DNA of 64,000 nucleotides from Azolla caroliniana. Its lineage: Eukaryota > Polypodiophyta. The DNA lies in NCBI GenBank assembly GCA_043228905.1, contig JBHGNT010000006.1, positions 15,066,001 to 15,130,000 of the forward strand, written 5' to 3'. The notes under the pieces are model-generated. The model worked only from the letters and a program-made list of their open reading frames with translations. It did not search any database and had not been told where the DNA came from. How positions within the stretch are numbered: the stretch's first letter is position 1; every line of letters begins with the position of its first letter. The translations under genes and the position numbers were made by a program. This document shows positions 33,802 through 44,118 of this stretch, in pieces.

Positions 33802-34545
33802 GTGAGGGGAAGTGAACTCGCTGAAGCAATGGCGGTGACCATTGATCGTCTGGTTAACGCGCATGAGAGCACCAGTTGCCTTGATAGGGTCGTGGAAACA
33901 ATAGTCGGTGTGACAGGCCGATTCAATGGAAAGGACGTCATGATCTACTTGGAAGCCTTCAAGGCTGAGATGCTGATGAGAGATGTCCCGCATGATAGAT
34001 GGTTGTTCGCGTTTTCCCGAGTAGTTAAGCCGAGCATCCACGTAGAGGTGCTTGAGATGCAGGCCGACTGCCAAAGTTGGGTGGAGTTCGAGGAGCGGTT
34101 CCTCAAAAGATACGGTTTCGATGACTCGCTCCAGTTATCGAAGAGGGAGCTGATGGAGTGGGTCGAGAGCCCTAGGAAGGGGAGGAACACATCAACTCTC
34201 CTCCACGAGTTTGAAAGATGATTCACGCAACTCTTGGTGCTGGACCGGACCGTGCTCGACATGAGCAAGGTCCTATTGTTTATCAAGTTGGTCGATCCAC
34301 TTGACCGAGAAAAGGTAGGTCTCTTATTGGAGACGAATGAAGGGCTCACAACTGATTGGGTCGTGGTGAAACGGGTTTGCAGCCGTTTCGACGGACGACG
34401 AGAATGGAATGACTCGGGGTCGTCGACGACCGGCCCGTGTACCGGGAAGAAGCTGGAGGAATCGATTGCAACATGGATAGAGAAGACAAGACGGTGGCTC
34501 GAGTTGGGGTCGGGTTCAGCCAATGGGGTCGATGGACCGGCTAGG
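33802..34545 (+). pseudogene. Gypsy D1 gag, 5' part (split by E)
   Basis: The protein frame (RVVETIVGVTGRFNGKDVMI, then WVEFEERFLKRYGFDDSLQL) aligns with the gag of D2 throughout. The start ATG of D2 is GTG-like here, and TGA at about 34219 interrupts the frame. At 34545 it is cut inside the gag linker by chromovirus E and resumes at 40276 after E's target duplication CTAGG. Confidence 0.85.
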
Positions 34546-34568
34546 TGTCATGAACACATGACCATTAT

Positions 34569-34635
34569 GGCGTCACCCGGACTTGAACCTCGAACCTTGT
34601 AATCCATACTTGAAAACCTCAACCATTAAGATAGC
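34569..34635 (-). other. tRNA-like A-box/B-box module in the E LTR
   Basis: On the minus strand, CTTAATGGTTGAGG resembles a tRNA A-box/D-arm and GGTTCAAGTCC (34579-34589) matches the Pol III B-box consensus exactly. The T-stem pairing is poor, so it is not a functional tRNA gene. The copy in the 3' LTR is at 39855-39921. Confidence 0.5.
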
Positions 34636-34703
34636 TTATTGTTATATGAAACAATAAAAGCTACTTCTTGTATTACATTGATTATTGTAATACCTCTAGA
34701 TTA

Positions 34704-34757
34704 TTCTAGAATGTTCTAGAATGTCCTAGAGCATTCTAGGTCTAGAACATTCTAGAA
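34704..34757 (+). promoter_or_regulatory. Heat-shock-element array in the E LTR
   Basis: TTC at 34704, GAA at 34709, TTC at 34714 and GAA at 34719 form a perfect alternating TTCnnGAAnnTTCnnGAA. Decayed units follow, then GAA at 34745, TTC at 34750 and GAA at 34755. This matches the binding consensus of heat shock factors. It ends 25 bp upstream of the TATA box. The 3' LTR copy (39990-40053) has one more unit. Confidence 0.7.
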
Positions 34758-34782
34758 ATCTCTAAGCTATTCTATAGGAACC

Positions 34783-34790
34783 TATAAATA
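34783..34790 (+). promoter_or_regulatory. TATA box of the E LTR
   Basis: TATAAATA in CCTATAAATAAGG, about 200 bp before the LTR end. The same box is in the 3' LTR. Confidence 0.75.
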
Positions 34791-34989
34791 AGGGCATACA
34801 TGTATTCTCAAATCAATTCGAATCAACACCAGTCTTTAGCTCTCATTACATATCTTGTATCCATTCTCTTTCTTTCTCTATCTTATACATCCATTCTTCT
34901 CTTAGTATTTCGTTCCTTTCTTCTCGTGTTCTCTAATATCCTTCTTCCATCACTCTATCTTTTATCCTTGGTTCTGACAGTTTGATTCA

Positions 34990-34992
<3 letters not shown>

Positions 34993-35029
<37 letters not shown>
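34993..35029. repeat. (CT)n microsatellite in the E leader
   Basis: A CT tract between the 5' LTR and the gag start. No standard primer site was recognised at the LTR edge (GTTTGATTCAAATT). Confidence 0.9.
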
Positions 35030-35032
<3 letters not shown>

Positions 35033-35057
35033 CCTCCTTTGTAACCATCCTGAAACC

Positions 35058-36191
35058 ATGGCTGCCATTAACTCAGAAGAATATCTCACCCTTGTTGCAG
35101 AAATGGAGAACCTTAAATCCAAATTCGCATCTCTTGAAGTAGAGAATCAATGTCTACTTGGGGATCTACAAAAGGTTACTATAGAGAAGCAACAACAACA
35201 AGAGGAGTTCACGCGACGAGTGCAACAGTTAGAGTCGACAATCATAATGTTACAACAACAAAGGGTTGAAGGTCAGGGACTTATCAAGGAGCCCAAAATT
35301 AGCCTCCCAGCTAAATTTGATGGGTCGAGGACGCATTTCCGAGGTTTCTTGAATCAAGTACGGTTGGTGATTCAAATGCATCCTACATGTTATCCAACAG
35401 ATGCATCACGAGTCGGGCTAGTGGGCACCTTATTGACTAGCATAGCGTTGTCGTGGTTTGCTCCATTGCTAGAGACCAATTCTCCTCTACTGAATAATTT
35501 CGAGGAATTTATCAAGGAATTTAAGGCTTGTTTCGGAGATATTGATGGGGCGAGAACAACTATCAACAAGATTCGTACACTTCGTCAAGGTGATCAACCA
35601 ACTTTGACATATGCTGCCAATTTCCGTCTCATCGCAAGCGATATTCCTTGGGATGAACAAGCCCCAATGGAGAAATTCCGTTCAGGCCTTCGTAGTGATG
35701 TCAAAGACTTACTTCTTACCTTCCCTGAGGATCCAAGGTCACTTACAGAAGCTATTAGTTGAGCAATATGGTGTGATAATCGCCTTTTTGAGCGTCGATG
35801 TGAGCGACAACAACAAATAACAAGATCAAGATTCACACCAACTTATGCATCAGTAACGACGCAATCATCCCCAAGGCAAATGTATAGCCCTGCTCCAACT
35901 CCAAGGCAAACATGTAGTCCAGTCCCAATGGATAGTCCTGCACCCATGGAGATCGATATGACTCAATGACGAGGACCGTTGTCAGACGAAGAGAAGCAAC
36001 GCGGAGGTCCAGGACATATAGCCATTCATTGCTCCTGTAGGCCGAGACATCAGGTAAATCAAATTCACTATGACAATAAAAATGAGTCCAACATTTTAGA
36101 AGCAGTTAGTGAATCTAATATTATGAATAATCCACCCTTGTCCAATAAATTTGAAGTCCTAAGCCAATTAGAAGAGGAGTCAAACGAATAA
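35058..36191 (+). pseudogene. Chromovirus E gag
   Basis: ATG 35058 lies in the context ACCATGG. The N-terminus is a coiled coil (EMENLKSKFASLEVENQ). The middle is a gypsy gag domain (FDGSRTHFRGFLNQVRL, GLRSDVKDLLLTFPEDP). TGA at 35760-35762 and 35967-35969 stand where the context suggests CGA Arg codons. The zinc knuckle is reduced to GGPGHIAIHC because the first two Cys have been deleted. The frame ends with TAA at 36189-36191 and overlaps the pol frame by about 40 nt in the -1 register, as expected for gag-pol frameshifting. Confidence 0.85.
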
Positions 36192-38614
36192 GTCCGGCCA
36201 AAATAGGAGCCATTTGGTTGGACAACCCTAGATATGTACAACCTAGTGTGGGTTCCATTTCTTCCAAGAATGTTAGTAGAGTCTTCTCAACCCTAGTACA
36301 AGTTAGGACACCTAGTTGTCAACTTCAAGTCCAAGCCCTCTTAGATACTGGAGCCAATTCTTGTTTCATGGATAGAGATTTTGCCCAAAAACACCAAATA
36401 TCCTTGCATACACTTCCTTGTCCAGTTTCCGTAGTAGTGATTGATGGACACCCCATAGCTTCCAGGAAGATATTTGAAGAGTCTGAGCCAATACACATAC
36501 TCTTGGGTGATTTAGGATGTGTAGTTTCCTTTAACATAATCTGTAGTCCTGAGCATCCAATTGTCCTCGGTTTGCCATGGTTCGAGCTACATAACCCTAG
36601 AATCGATTGGAGGAAGCGAGAAATTAGGTGCCCTTTAGTAGAGAATATCATTGTCAAGGATCGAACTCGGGATTATCCTCCTAAAGTATATAGTTCTACC
36701 GATGCACCATATCCTTCTCATCAAATTTCAGCCATCACATTGCAACAATTGTGCCAAGTGGGAGGCAAGGAGGAGCTTTTCTTATTTGCAGTATCAGTGA
36801 CACCTTCTAGTGTCACTCAAGGGAATTCAGACATCCAAATTCCCAAAAAATATCAAGACTATGCTAATGTTTTTGACAAAGTCAAAGCTAGTGTTCTTCC
36901 AAAGCATCGGCCGTACGACTGTCCTATTGATCTCCAACCAGGAAAAGAGCCACCGTGGGGTCTGATTTACAATTTATCACCCACTGAGCTTGAGGTTCTT
37001 CGAGAATACATCGAGGAAAATCTTGCACATGGGTTTATTCGACATTCAAAGTCTCCAGCTGGTGCTCCTATCTTTTTTGTGAAGAAAAAGGATGGCTCCC
37101 TTCGTTTGGTCGTGGACTATCAAGGCTTAAATAAAGTCACCATAAGGAATAAGTATGCTTTACCTTTAATCTCCAATCTCTTAGAACGCATTGGTGGGGC
37201 AAAGCATTTTACCAACATTGATCTAAGGGGTGCATATAATCTTGTTCGAATTCGGCCGGGAGATGAGTGGAAAACAACATTTCGTACTCGGTATGGTCAT
37301 TTCGAGTATACAGTCATGCCTTTCGGGCTCACAAATGCACCTGCAGTATTCCAACATATGGCAAATGACATCTTCCGGGATTTCTTGGATATTTTTCTAA
37401 TCATCTACCTAGATGATCTATTGATTTACTCTAAAACACAGGGGGAGCATGATATACATGTGCGGCAAGTACTTGAACGCCTAAGGAAGTATGGTCTTTA
37501 TGCCAAACTTGATAAATGCAGTTTTGATTGCAAACAAGTCGAATTTTTGGGATACACTATTTCATCCCAGGGTGTTTTCATGGACTTGGCAAAAGTCCAA
37601 ACAATATTGGAATGGAAACCCCCATGCTCAGTTCGGGATGTCCAGTGTTTCCTCGGATTTGCGAACTTCTATCGCAAATTCATACATAATTATTCAAGCA
37701 TTGTGTTGCCCCTTACTCAACTCACCAAGAAAAATCAAGCATTTTTTTGGAGTATCGAAGCGGACAAGGCTTTTACGCAGCTGAAAGAGGCATTCACATC
37801 AGCACCCATCCTAGCACATATTGATCCTGAAAAGCCATTTACTATTGAGGCAGATGCATTGGACTTTGCATTGGGGAGTATCCTATCGCAACCAGGCGAG
37901 GACGGGCAGACACATCCAGTCGCGTTTCACTCGAGAAAATTTACTGTTTCGGAGATAAACTATGAGGTGCATGACAAGGAGTTACTAGCTGTGGTCGACT
38001 CATTCAAGCAATGGCGTCATTTTCTAGAAGGATCACCTCATCAAATTATCATTTATAGTGATCACAAAAATCTCACATATTTTCAAACATCTCGAGTATT
38101 AAATAGACGCCAAGCTCAGTGGGCCCAATTTCTAACGCGTTTTGATTTCAAGATCATTTTTCACCCCGGAAAACAACAAGGGAAAACAGATGCTTTGTCT
38201 TGGCATTCGTATCTAGCACTTCGACCTGGAGATCCGTCCTTTGACAATCAAAAGAAAATTCTCCTCGGGCCATCAAAGCTACAGGTAACAACAATTTATG
38301 CCATGCCACTTGATTCTACCCTTCTTGACACTATTCGGCAACAACTTCATTCAGATGATTTCGCTAAGGATGTCTTAGCCCACTGTGGTTCAAGTCGTCC
38401 ATCTTGCTCCACATTGCTAGGGTCATCTCAACATTATCAGGACTTCAAGTGGCAAGATGGCTTACTCTTCTACAAGAATCTCCTTTACGTCCCCGACGGA
38501 TCACCCCGACTTCAAGTGTTGGAACATTGTCATGATGCCCCCATGGCTGGACATTTTGGTATTTCCAAGACCATTGAGCTAGTGAAACGTTCGTTTTGGT
38601 GGCCTCACTTGTAA
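36152..38614 (+). pseudogene. Chromovirus E protease-RT-RNase H
   Basis: A 798-codon open frame runs from 36218, itself open back to 36152. Numbering from 36218, protease DTGA has its Asp at 43. RT begins near 230 (FVKKKDGSLRLVVDYQGLN) with catalytic YLDD at 397-400. RNase H motifs are FTIEADALDFALGS and IIYSDHKNLTYF. The integrase zinc finger starts near the end (HCHDAPMAGHFG). A TAA at 38612-38614, probably from CAA, stops the frame; TGA at 38651 and 38723 follow before integrase continues. Confidence 0.9.
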
Positions 38615-39847
38615 AAATTTGTCGAAGATTATGTTCGCACTTGTGACACTTGATGTCGCGCCAAAATACCTCGGCATCACCCTTATGGCTTACTACAACA
38701 ATTACCCCCTCCCAACAAGCCATGACAGTCTATTTCTATGGATTTCATTACGGATCTGCCACCTTCCAAAGGCTTTGATACTATTTTAACAGTAGTGGAT
38801 CGGTTCACCAAGATGGTACATTTTGTACCCTGTGTAAAGACCATCAATAGTGAAGAAACTGCAGATCTCATTATGCGTGAAGTGTTTCGCCATCATGGTC
38901 TCCCGAATGATATTATTAGCGATCGAGGTCCTCAATTTATCTCACACTTTTGGAAGCACCTATGGGCAGGCCTCAAAATCTCTTGCAAACTCTCTTCGGC
39001 TTATTATCCACAAACTGACGGACAAACAGAGCGCACAAATCAAACGCTCGAGCAATATCTTCGATGTTTCATTAGTTATCAACAAGATGATTGGAGTAAT
39101 ATTTTACATCTTGCCGAGTTTGCATACAACAACACGGTCCACTCTTCTACCAAAGTTACACCTTTCTTTGCCTACACTGGCAACCACCCTCGATGGTGTA
39201 TACTGGATCTTCCCGAGGTGTCACGAAACCCTAGTGTGGTGCATCACCTCCACCGACTACAACAAATCCAGTTTGAGTTATCATCACATCTTCAGAAAGT
39301 GCAAGCACACCATAAGACCAATGCCGATCGACATCGTCTTAAGTCTCCGTTTAAGGTTGGTGACCGTGTATGGTTGCATCGTCGTCACATCAAGACTACC
39401 CGATCGTGTGCTAAGCTTGACTATCAACGCTTAGGTCCTTTTGTCATCACGACGCAGATTAATTATGCAACATTTCGTCTTAACCTTCCTGCACATATGC
39501 GGCTTCACCCTGTCTTTCATAGCTCTCTTTTGGAACCTTGCCACACCTCTTTAATTCCTAATCGTGTCGTGCCACCACCGCCTTCTGTACAACTTGTGAA
39601 CGGCCCCGAATATGAGGTAGCTGCTATTCTCGATTCTAAGATTGTGCGCAATAAGCTTTATTATCTAGTTGATTGGCTTGGCTATCCTCCGAGTCATCGC
39701 ACTTGGGAACCCATTGATAATGTTTGTAATGCTGAAGCTCTGGTCAACGACTTCCATCGTCACTATCCAAACAAGCCCGGCCCAACAATGTTAACGCCGA
39801 CTTCCACTCGGCGTTCTCAAAGGAGGGATAGTGTCATGAACACATGA
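38615..39847 (+). pseudogene. Chromovirus E integrase and chromodomain
   Basis: This is the same frame as the protease-RT part, open from 38738 to 39847. Catalytic motifs are SISMDFITDLPPS, ISDRGPQFIS and QTDGQTERTNQTLEQYLRC. The GPF/Y-like region is LGPFVITTQIN, and the LHPVFHSSLLEPCHTS stretch is typical of chromoviruses. The chromodomain (YEVAAILDSKIVRNKLYYLV, LGYPPSHRTWEP) begins at residue 292 counted from 38738. Chromodomains direct integration to methylated histone H3. The stop at 39845 lies inside the 3' LTR, as in many compact gypsy elements. Confidence 0.9.
39819..39831 (+). other. Polypurine tract of chromovirus E
   Basis: AAAGGAGGGATAG directly before the 3' LTR. Confidence 0.65.
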
Positions 39848-40275
39848 CCATTATGGCGTCACCCGGACTTGAACCTCGAACCTTGTAATCCATACTTGAA
39901 AACCTCAACCATTAAGATAGCTTATTGTTATATGAAATAATAAAAGCTACTTCTTATATTACATTGATTATTGTAATACCTCTAGATTATTCTAGAATGT
40001 TCTAGAATGTCCTAGAGCATTCTAGGTCTAGAACATTCTAGAACATTCTAGAAATCTCTAAGCTATTCTATAGGAACCTATAAATAAGGGCATACATGTA
40101 TTCTCAAATCAATTCAAATCAACACCAGTCTTTAGCTCTCATTACATATCTTGTATCCATTCTCTTTCTTTCTCTATCTTATACATCCATTCTTCTCTTA
40201 GTATTTCGTTCCTTTCTTCTCGTGTTCTCTAATATCCGTCTTCCATCACTCTATCTTTTATCCTTGGTTCTGACA
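39832..40275 (+). repeat. 3' LTR of chromovirus E
   Basis: 444 bp; relative to the 5' LTR it has an extra AGAACATTCT, which adds one HSE unit, and 4 substitutions. Followed by CTAGG. Confidence 0.95.
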
Positions 40276-41982
40276 CTAGGGGCGCAACCCTAGAGGAGCT
40301 GACGAAGATGGTGCGTGATCTTCAGATTGTTCATGCCCGAAGGGAAGGCAATGGTCAATTACAAGATCGGCTTCCACCGATTGATCAAAGATGCATGTGG
40401 TGCAACGACATCATACACATTGGACTTGTAGAATGGCTGGGTTACATGCCAATGTCACGAGAAGGCCCCTGGAAATAAATGTTGGCCGGGTTGGAATGAA
40501 AAGGTTGATGGAGGAAACTAAGGTGCGGCACGCCGTGACCATCCATTACTCGGCGTCGGCCGGTATTCGGGTCAGAGGGAACAAAAGGAAGACGACAAAG
40601 AACGTCGGATTCAAGCTGGTGGTGCTGGAAGGGTTCTCTGGAAAGAAGCTAGTGAAGGAGGAGGGGGATCGTGCGGAGAGGCGGGTCCAAGAGGTCACTA
40701 GTTGGAGCGATCTGGTGGAGGAGAAAACCGGCTTCGTGGAGTCCGCATGCTAGAACTATAAGGTTTTGGTTGAAGACAAGCGGGCCAGGAAGGCAGGAGG
40801 GGCCGGGCCTTGGAACCGATACGACACTAGGAACGGACCAAAGAAGAATGACGGGGGTCCAGCTGGCTCACAAGAGAAGATGAGGTTCCCGAGCTTCCAA
40901 TTGAGCTCGGAGATCGAGAAGAAAACCGATCTACGGAAGTTCTTAGAGGAGCGAATCCTCAAGAGCAAGGTGGAACTCTCGCTAAGGGAAGGTCTAGGAA
41001 TCGCGAAGAAGGAGTTCCATGAGTCCATCATAGAACTCGTTAAAAGGAAGTGGCTCTCGACGGAGCCAGAGCGAGAGAAGCCAGTCGAGGTGAGGTTGGC
41101 CCACATCAAAGAGGTGGCGATGGAAGAAGAGTTTCCATATAGCCACTTCTTGAAGCCGCATTGGGCCAGGGGCACGACGGAGAACCTGGTCCGGATCAGG
41201 GATGTGATGGAGCTGGTAGTAGCGTTGATAGACCTGATGTCGATGGACTTCTATATGAAGGGTAACTGTTCGATCAATACCAAACATGGTTGGAAGATAC
41301 ACGCGGTGACCCGCGCGATGGAAAAGCTTCACGGGGCGTGCCCAAATGTCTGTGTGAAAGTCAGGGATGTCGAGATAGACCAACACTTCTTCGTGCAGGA
41401 GACAACTTCCCATCCGATCATCCTCAATGAACCATACATCACGGCGGCTCGAATGAGGACAAAGATGTTGGATAAAGGTTCAGCCTACGCGAGGGTGAAT
41501 AGTCAGGATGGTAGGCGCTCCGTCCAATTCTTGATGGTTTGACCCAACCACGACCAGAATAAGGATTCTCTCAGCGGCAAGAGCCGAGAGGATTTTTATA
41601 GAGGACTATCAAGGTGTGGGACTGTGATAGTCGGGACAACCAAAAGAAAACCAAAAGTACCATAGGTAGGAAATTTTGGTTCTCTGACAACGGAGGTTGT
41701 ACCATAACTAGCATCGGTGGCCGGGAGAAAAGACAAGTCGAAAGGCTTTTGAAGGCATGCAGAGCCTTGGATCCCGATGACTCGGTAAGTGGTGTCGTGG
41801 AAGTGGTCTCATTCGACGACACCCTCGGGGAAATCGAGAGGGTAGTCGAGGAGGGTCTTAGTGAAGACCGGATTATTCCGGTTAGTTCGATCGAGATGTA
41901 CGAAGTCATCGCAGACTTCGCTTGGAGGGCCGGGTCAGATCGGATTGCCCGAGTGGACACAAAGTACAAGATTGTGGACCGG
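40276..41982 (+). pseudogene. Gypsy D1 gag 3' part, protease and start of pol
   Basis: After the CTAGG duplication the D1 frame resumes (TLEELTKMVRDLQIVHARRE). The zinc-knuckle start CMWC is at about 40395. Then follow HYSASAGIRV, LRKFLEERILKSKVELSLRE and the protease domain (HWARGTTENL; LVVALIDL then MSMDFYMKG, missing the residues that hold DHGS in D2). Conserved HFFVQETTSHPIIL and VQFLMV precede the ORF end at 41540. The pol part (DTLGEIERVVEEGLSED, DTKYKIVDR) ends at 41982, where it is joined directly to an LTR, so about 600 codons of RT/RNase H are absent. Confidence 0.85.
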
Positions 41983-42805
41983 TGTCGTGATATGGTGTGC
42001 TTGAGTGTGGGAAAAATTGGCGAAAGGGGGGTGTCAAAATGTGCATGTGCACACAAAGACAATTAATTGTGCACATGCAAAAAGAAAAGGGAAAAGAAAC
42101 GGTGGAAAGAAGGTATAAAAACTCATGTAAAAAGTAAGGGAGAGGAGAGATAAAAAGTAGAGAGGAGACAAGCTATGAATTTCTAGATATGGAATTATAT
42201 GTTGAATAATAGAGAGTAAATAGGTTAGTGGATAGACATATTGACTCCCACCTAAAGGTGCACGGTTCAAATTTGGTCTTATAATCCAATGTCATTTAAG
42301 CAATTTTATTACTTTTTTGCATTCAAGACAAATGTGGCGTCCCCCCTTCCTTGTTTTCCTATAAAAGGAGGTCGAAGACGGCTCATTTGGGAGGACGTTT
42401 TGGGAGGAGGAGACTATCGCCATTTTTCTTTTGGAGCTCTTCATCTTCATCTTCACCATTTCTCTTCATCTCATAAGCCTTCATCCCCTCATCGCCACGT
42501 GCTCCTCTTCTTCGCGTTGACATTCGAAGTGTTTGTTTACGGTGCTAGTGAGCCCGAGCCTCGTTGGTTCGGCGTTGTTGAGCCCGCATTCATCGTTGCG
42601 AGCCCGTGTGCTCTTTGTTCGGGTGGTCCTGGTTCGTTGGGCTCGGCCTTTTTGTGGTGCTCGTGTGCTCATCTTCTTCGTGTTCGTGCTCCGTGTTCGG
42701 ATTTGCTTTTGTCTCTAAGGGCATTTAGTATTTATGTTTCTTTGAGCTTGTGATTAGCTAGAAGTTGCCACATTGTAATCAAACCCTATTTTATAAAGGG
42801 CCCTC
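41983..42805 (+). repeat. LTR of gypsy family D, long form
   Basis: It starts TGTCGTGATATGG, like the LTR at 48254, and contains a palindromic GTGCACATGC-rich U3, a tRNA-like module (42221-42285), a TATAAAA box (42360-42366) and a leader. Its end, GGGCCCTCTTG near 42806, is fused to copia F1. The 154-codon open frame inside it (42289-42753) has no motif and is LTR leader. Confidence 0.7.
42221..42285 (+). other. tRNA-like module in the D LTR
   Basis: TAGGTTAGTGGATAGAC resembles a tRNA A-box/D-arm, and GGTTCAAATTT (42264-42274) a B-box with one weak position, about 40 bp apart. The T-arm half resembles the module at 56557-56625 (AGGTGCAmGGTTCAAA). Confidence 0.45.
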
Positions 42806-44118
42806 TTGCACCGAAGTATCCATTTGACCGCCTTCCAATGCTCCTTGCCAGGATTGCTCATAAACCGGCTCACCACTCCGACTGCGTATCTAATGTCCGA
42901 CCGAGTACACACCATTGCGTACATCAAGCTCCCGACGGTAGAGGCATATGGAACCTTCACCATATCCGCCTTCTCTACTTTCGTCTTCGGGCTTTGCTTA
43001 CCAGATAGTCTGCAGTCTGCAGGGATTGTCGATCTGACCGGTTTTGCTTCTAACATGTTGAACTGCTGAAGCACCTTTGTCACGTATTTCTCCTGTGACA
43101 ACCACAATTGCTTCTTTGACCGGTCTCGGATGATGTGCATCCCCAGTATCTGTCTTGCCGGGCCCAAGTCTTTCATTGAGAAAGTTTGGTTGAGAGCCTT
43201 CTTCAATATCCGTATTTTTGCTTGGTCCCGTCCAACGATCAACATGTCGTCCACGTACAGAAGTAGTATTAGGAAGTCGCCTCCTTCGAACTTCTTTACA
43301 AACACGGAAGGATTGGTTTGCGTTTTGTGATACCCTTGGTCGGTCATGAAGGAGTCAAACTTCCAGTACCATTGTCGGGGAGCCTACTTCAATTCGTACA
43401 GGCTCTTCTTCAACCGACAAACCAGGTGCTCCATCCCTTTCTCCACGAATCCTTCCAATTGCTGCATGTAGATCTCCTCTTCGATGTCACTATGAAGGAA
43501 TGTCCTCTTCACGTCCAGCTGCTCTACCTCGAGGTCCATGCTTGTCGCTATGCTCAGCACCGTTCGGATGGAAGTCATCTTTACTACCGGGGCAAATATC
43601 TCATCGAAGTCCACACCCTTCTTCTGCTGGAACCCCTTCACCACGATCCCGACTTTGTATCTCGGGGGTTTGCCGGCATCTCCTGGTTTCAACTTGTACA
43701 CCCACTTATTTCGGAGTGCCCGCTTTTCTTTCGGCAACTCCACCAATTCGTACATATGGTTCTCATGTAGGGAATCCATCTCATCCTGCATGGCACTAAA
43801 CCATTTGCGGCTGTGGGTGTCATCCTTCGCTTGTTCGAAGCTTTCCGGCTCTCCCTCATTGGTCAGCAGCACATGCTCTGCATCCAGAAATCTTCGGGGG
43901 GGCCTTCTCTCTCTGAGAGGATATCTCCGTCTTTGGCCTTCGGCAACCAGCTCCACTATTTGTTCTTCATCCGAATCTGATTCGGGGTCTTGGCCGGTTC
44001 TGATTTCAGCTTCCTCTACTTCTTCTTCTGCCGGTTCGGTATCCTCACCGTAACCGACTAGTTCCTCGAGTGTCAACTGGCTCTTAGCCGGGTGTGTTCG
44101 AATCTCATTGGAGTTCAT
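42806..44118 (-). pseudogene. Copia F1 RT and start of RNase H
   Basis: The minus-strand frames hold RYPLRERRPPRRFLDAEHVL, RNKWVYKLKPGDAG, GVDFDEIFAPVVKMTSIRT, a stop at SLYELK, then LLLYVDDMLIVGRD and MKDLGPARQILGMHII. RNase H begins at EHWKAVKWILRC and is cut there; the rest of the apparent frame is LTR sequence. It is about 85-90% similar to F2 by eye. Confidence 0.85.

Larger units (their letters stand above)
34546..34979 (+). repeat. 5' LTR of chromovirus E
   Basis: Starts TGTCATGAACACATGACC and ends GGTTCTGACA. From left to right it carries a minus-strand tRNA-like module, an HSE array and a TATA box. Confidence 0.95.
34546..40275 (+). mobile_element. Ty3/gypsy chromovirus E, complete, recently inserted
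   Basis: LTRs at 34546-34979 (434 bp) and 39832-40275 (444 bp) differ by only 4 substitutions and a 10-bp duplication. The element is flanked by a perfect 5-bp target duplication CTAGG (34541-34545, 40276-40280). The internal region encodes gag, protease, RT, RNase H, integrase and a C-terminal chromodomain. Five in-frame stops and a deleted zinc knuckle make it defective despite its young age. RT and integrase motifs resemble vertebrate sushi-ichi/fungal Tcn1-type chromoviruses. The insertion target is the gag of gypsy D1. Confidence 0.95.

Noticed and set aside
34569-34635. 5S rRNA-derived LTR (Cassandra type)
   Set aside because: I looked for 5S internal promoter boxes and saw none; the pattern matches tRNA A and B boxes instead.
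42289-42753. 154-codon plus-strand ORF with hydrophobic stretches
   Set aside because: It lies wholly within the D LTR leader, is absent from the other LTR copy through deletion, and has no motif.
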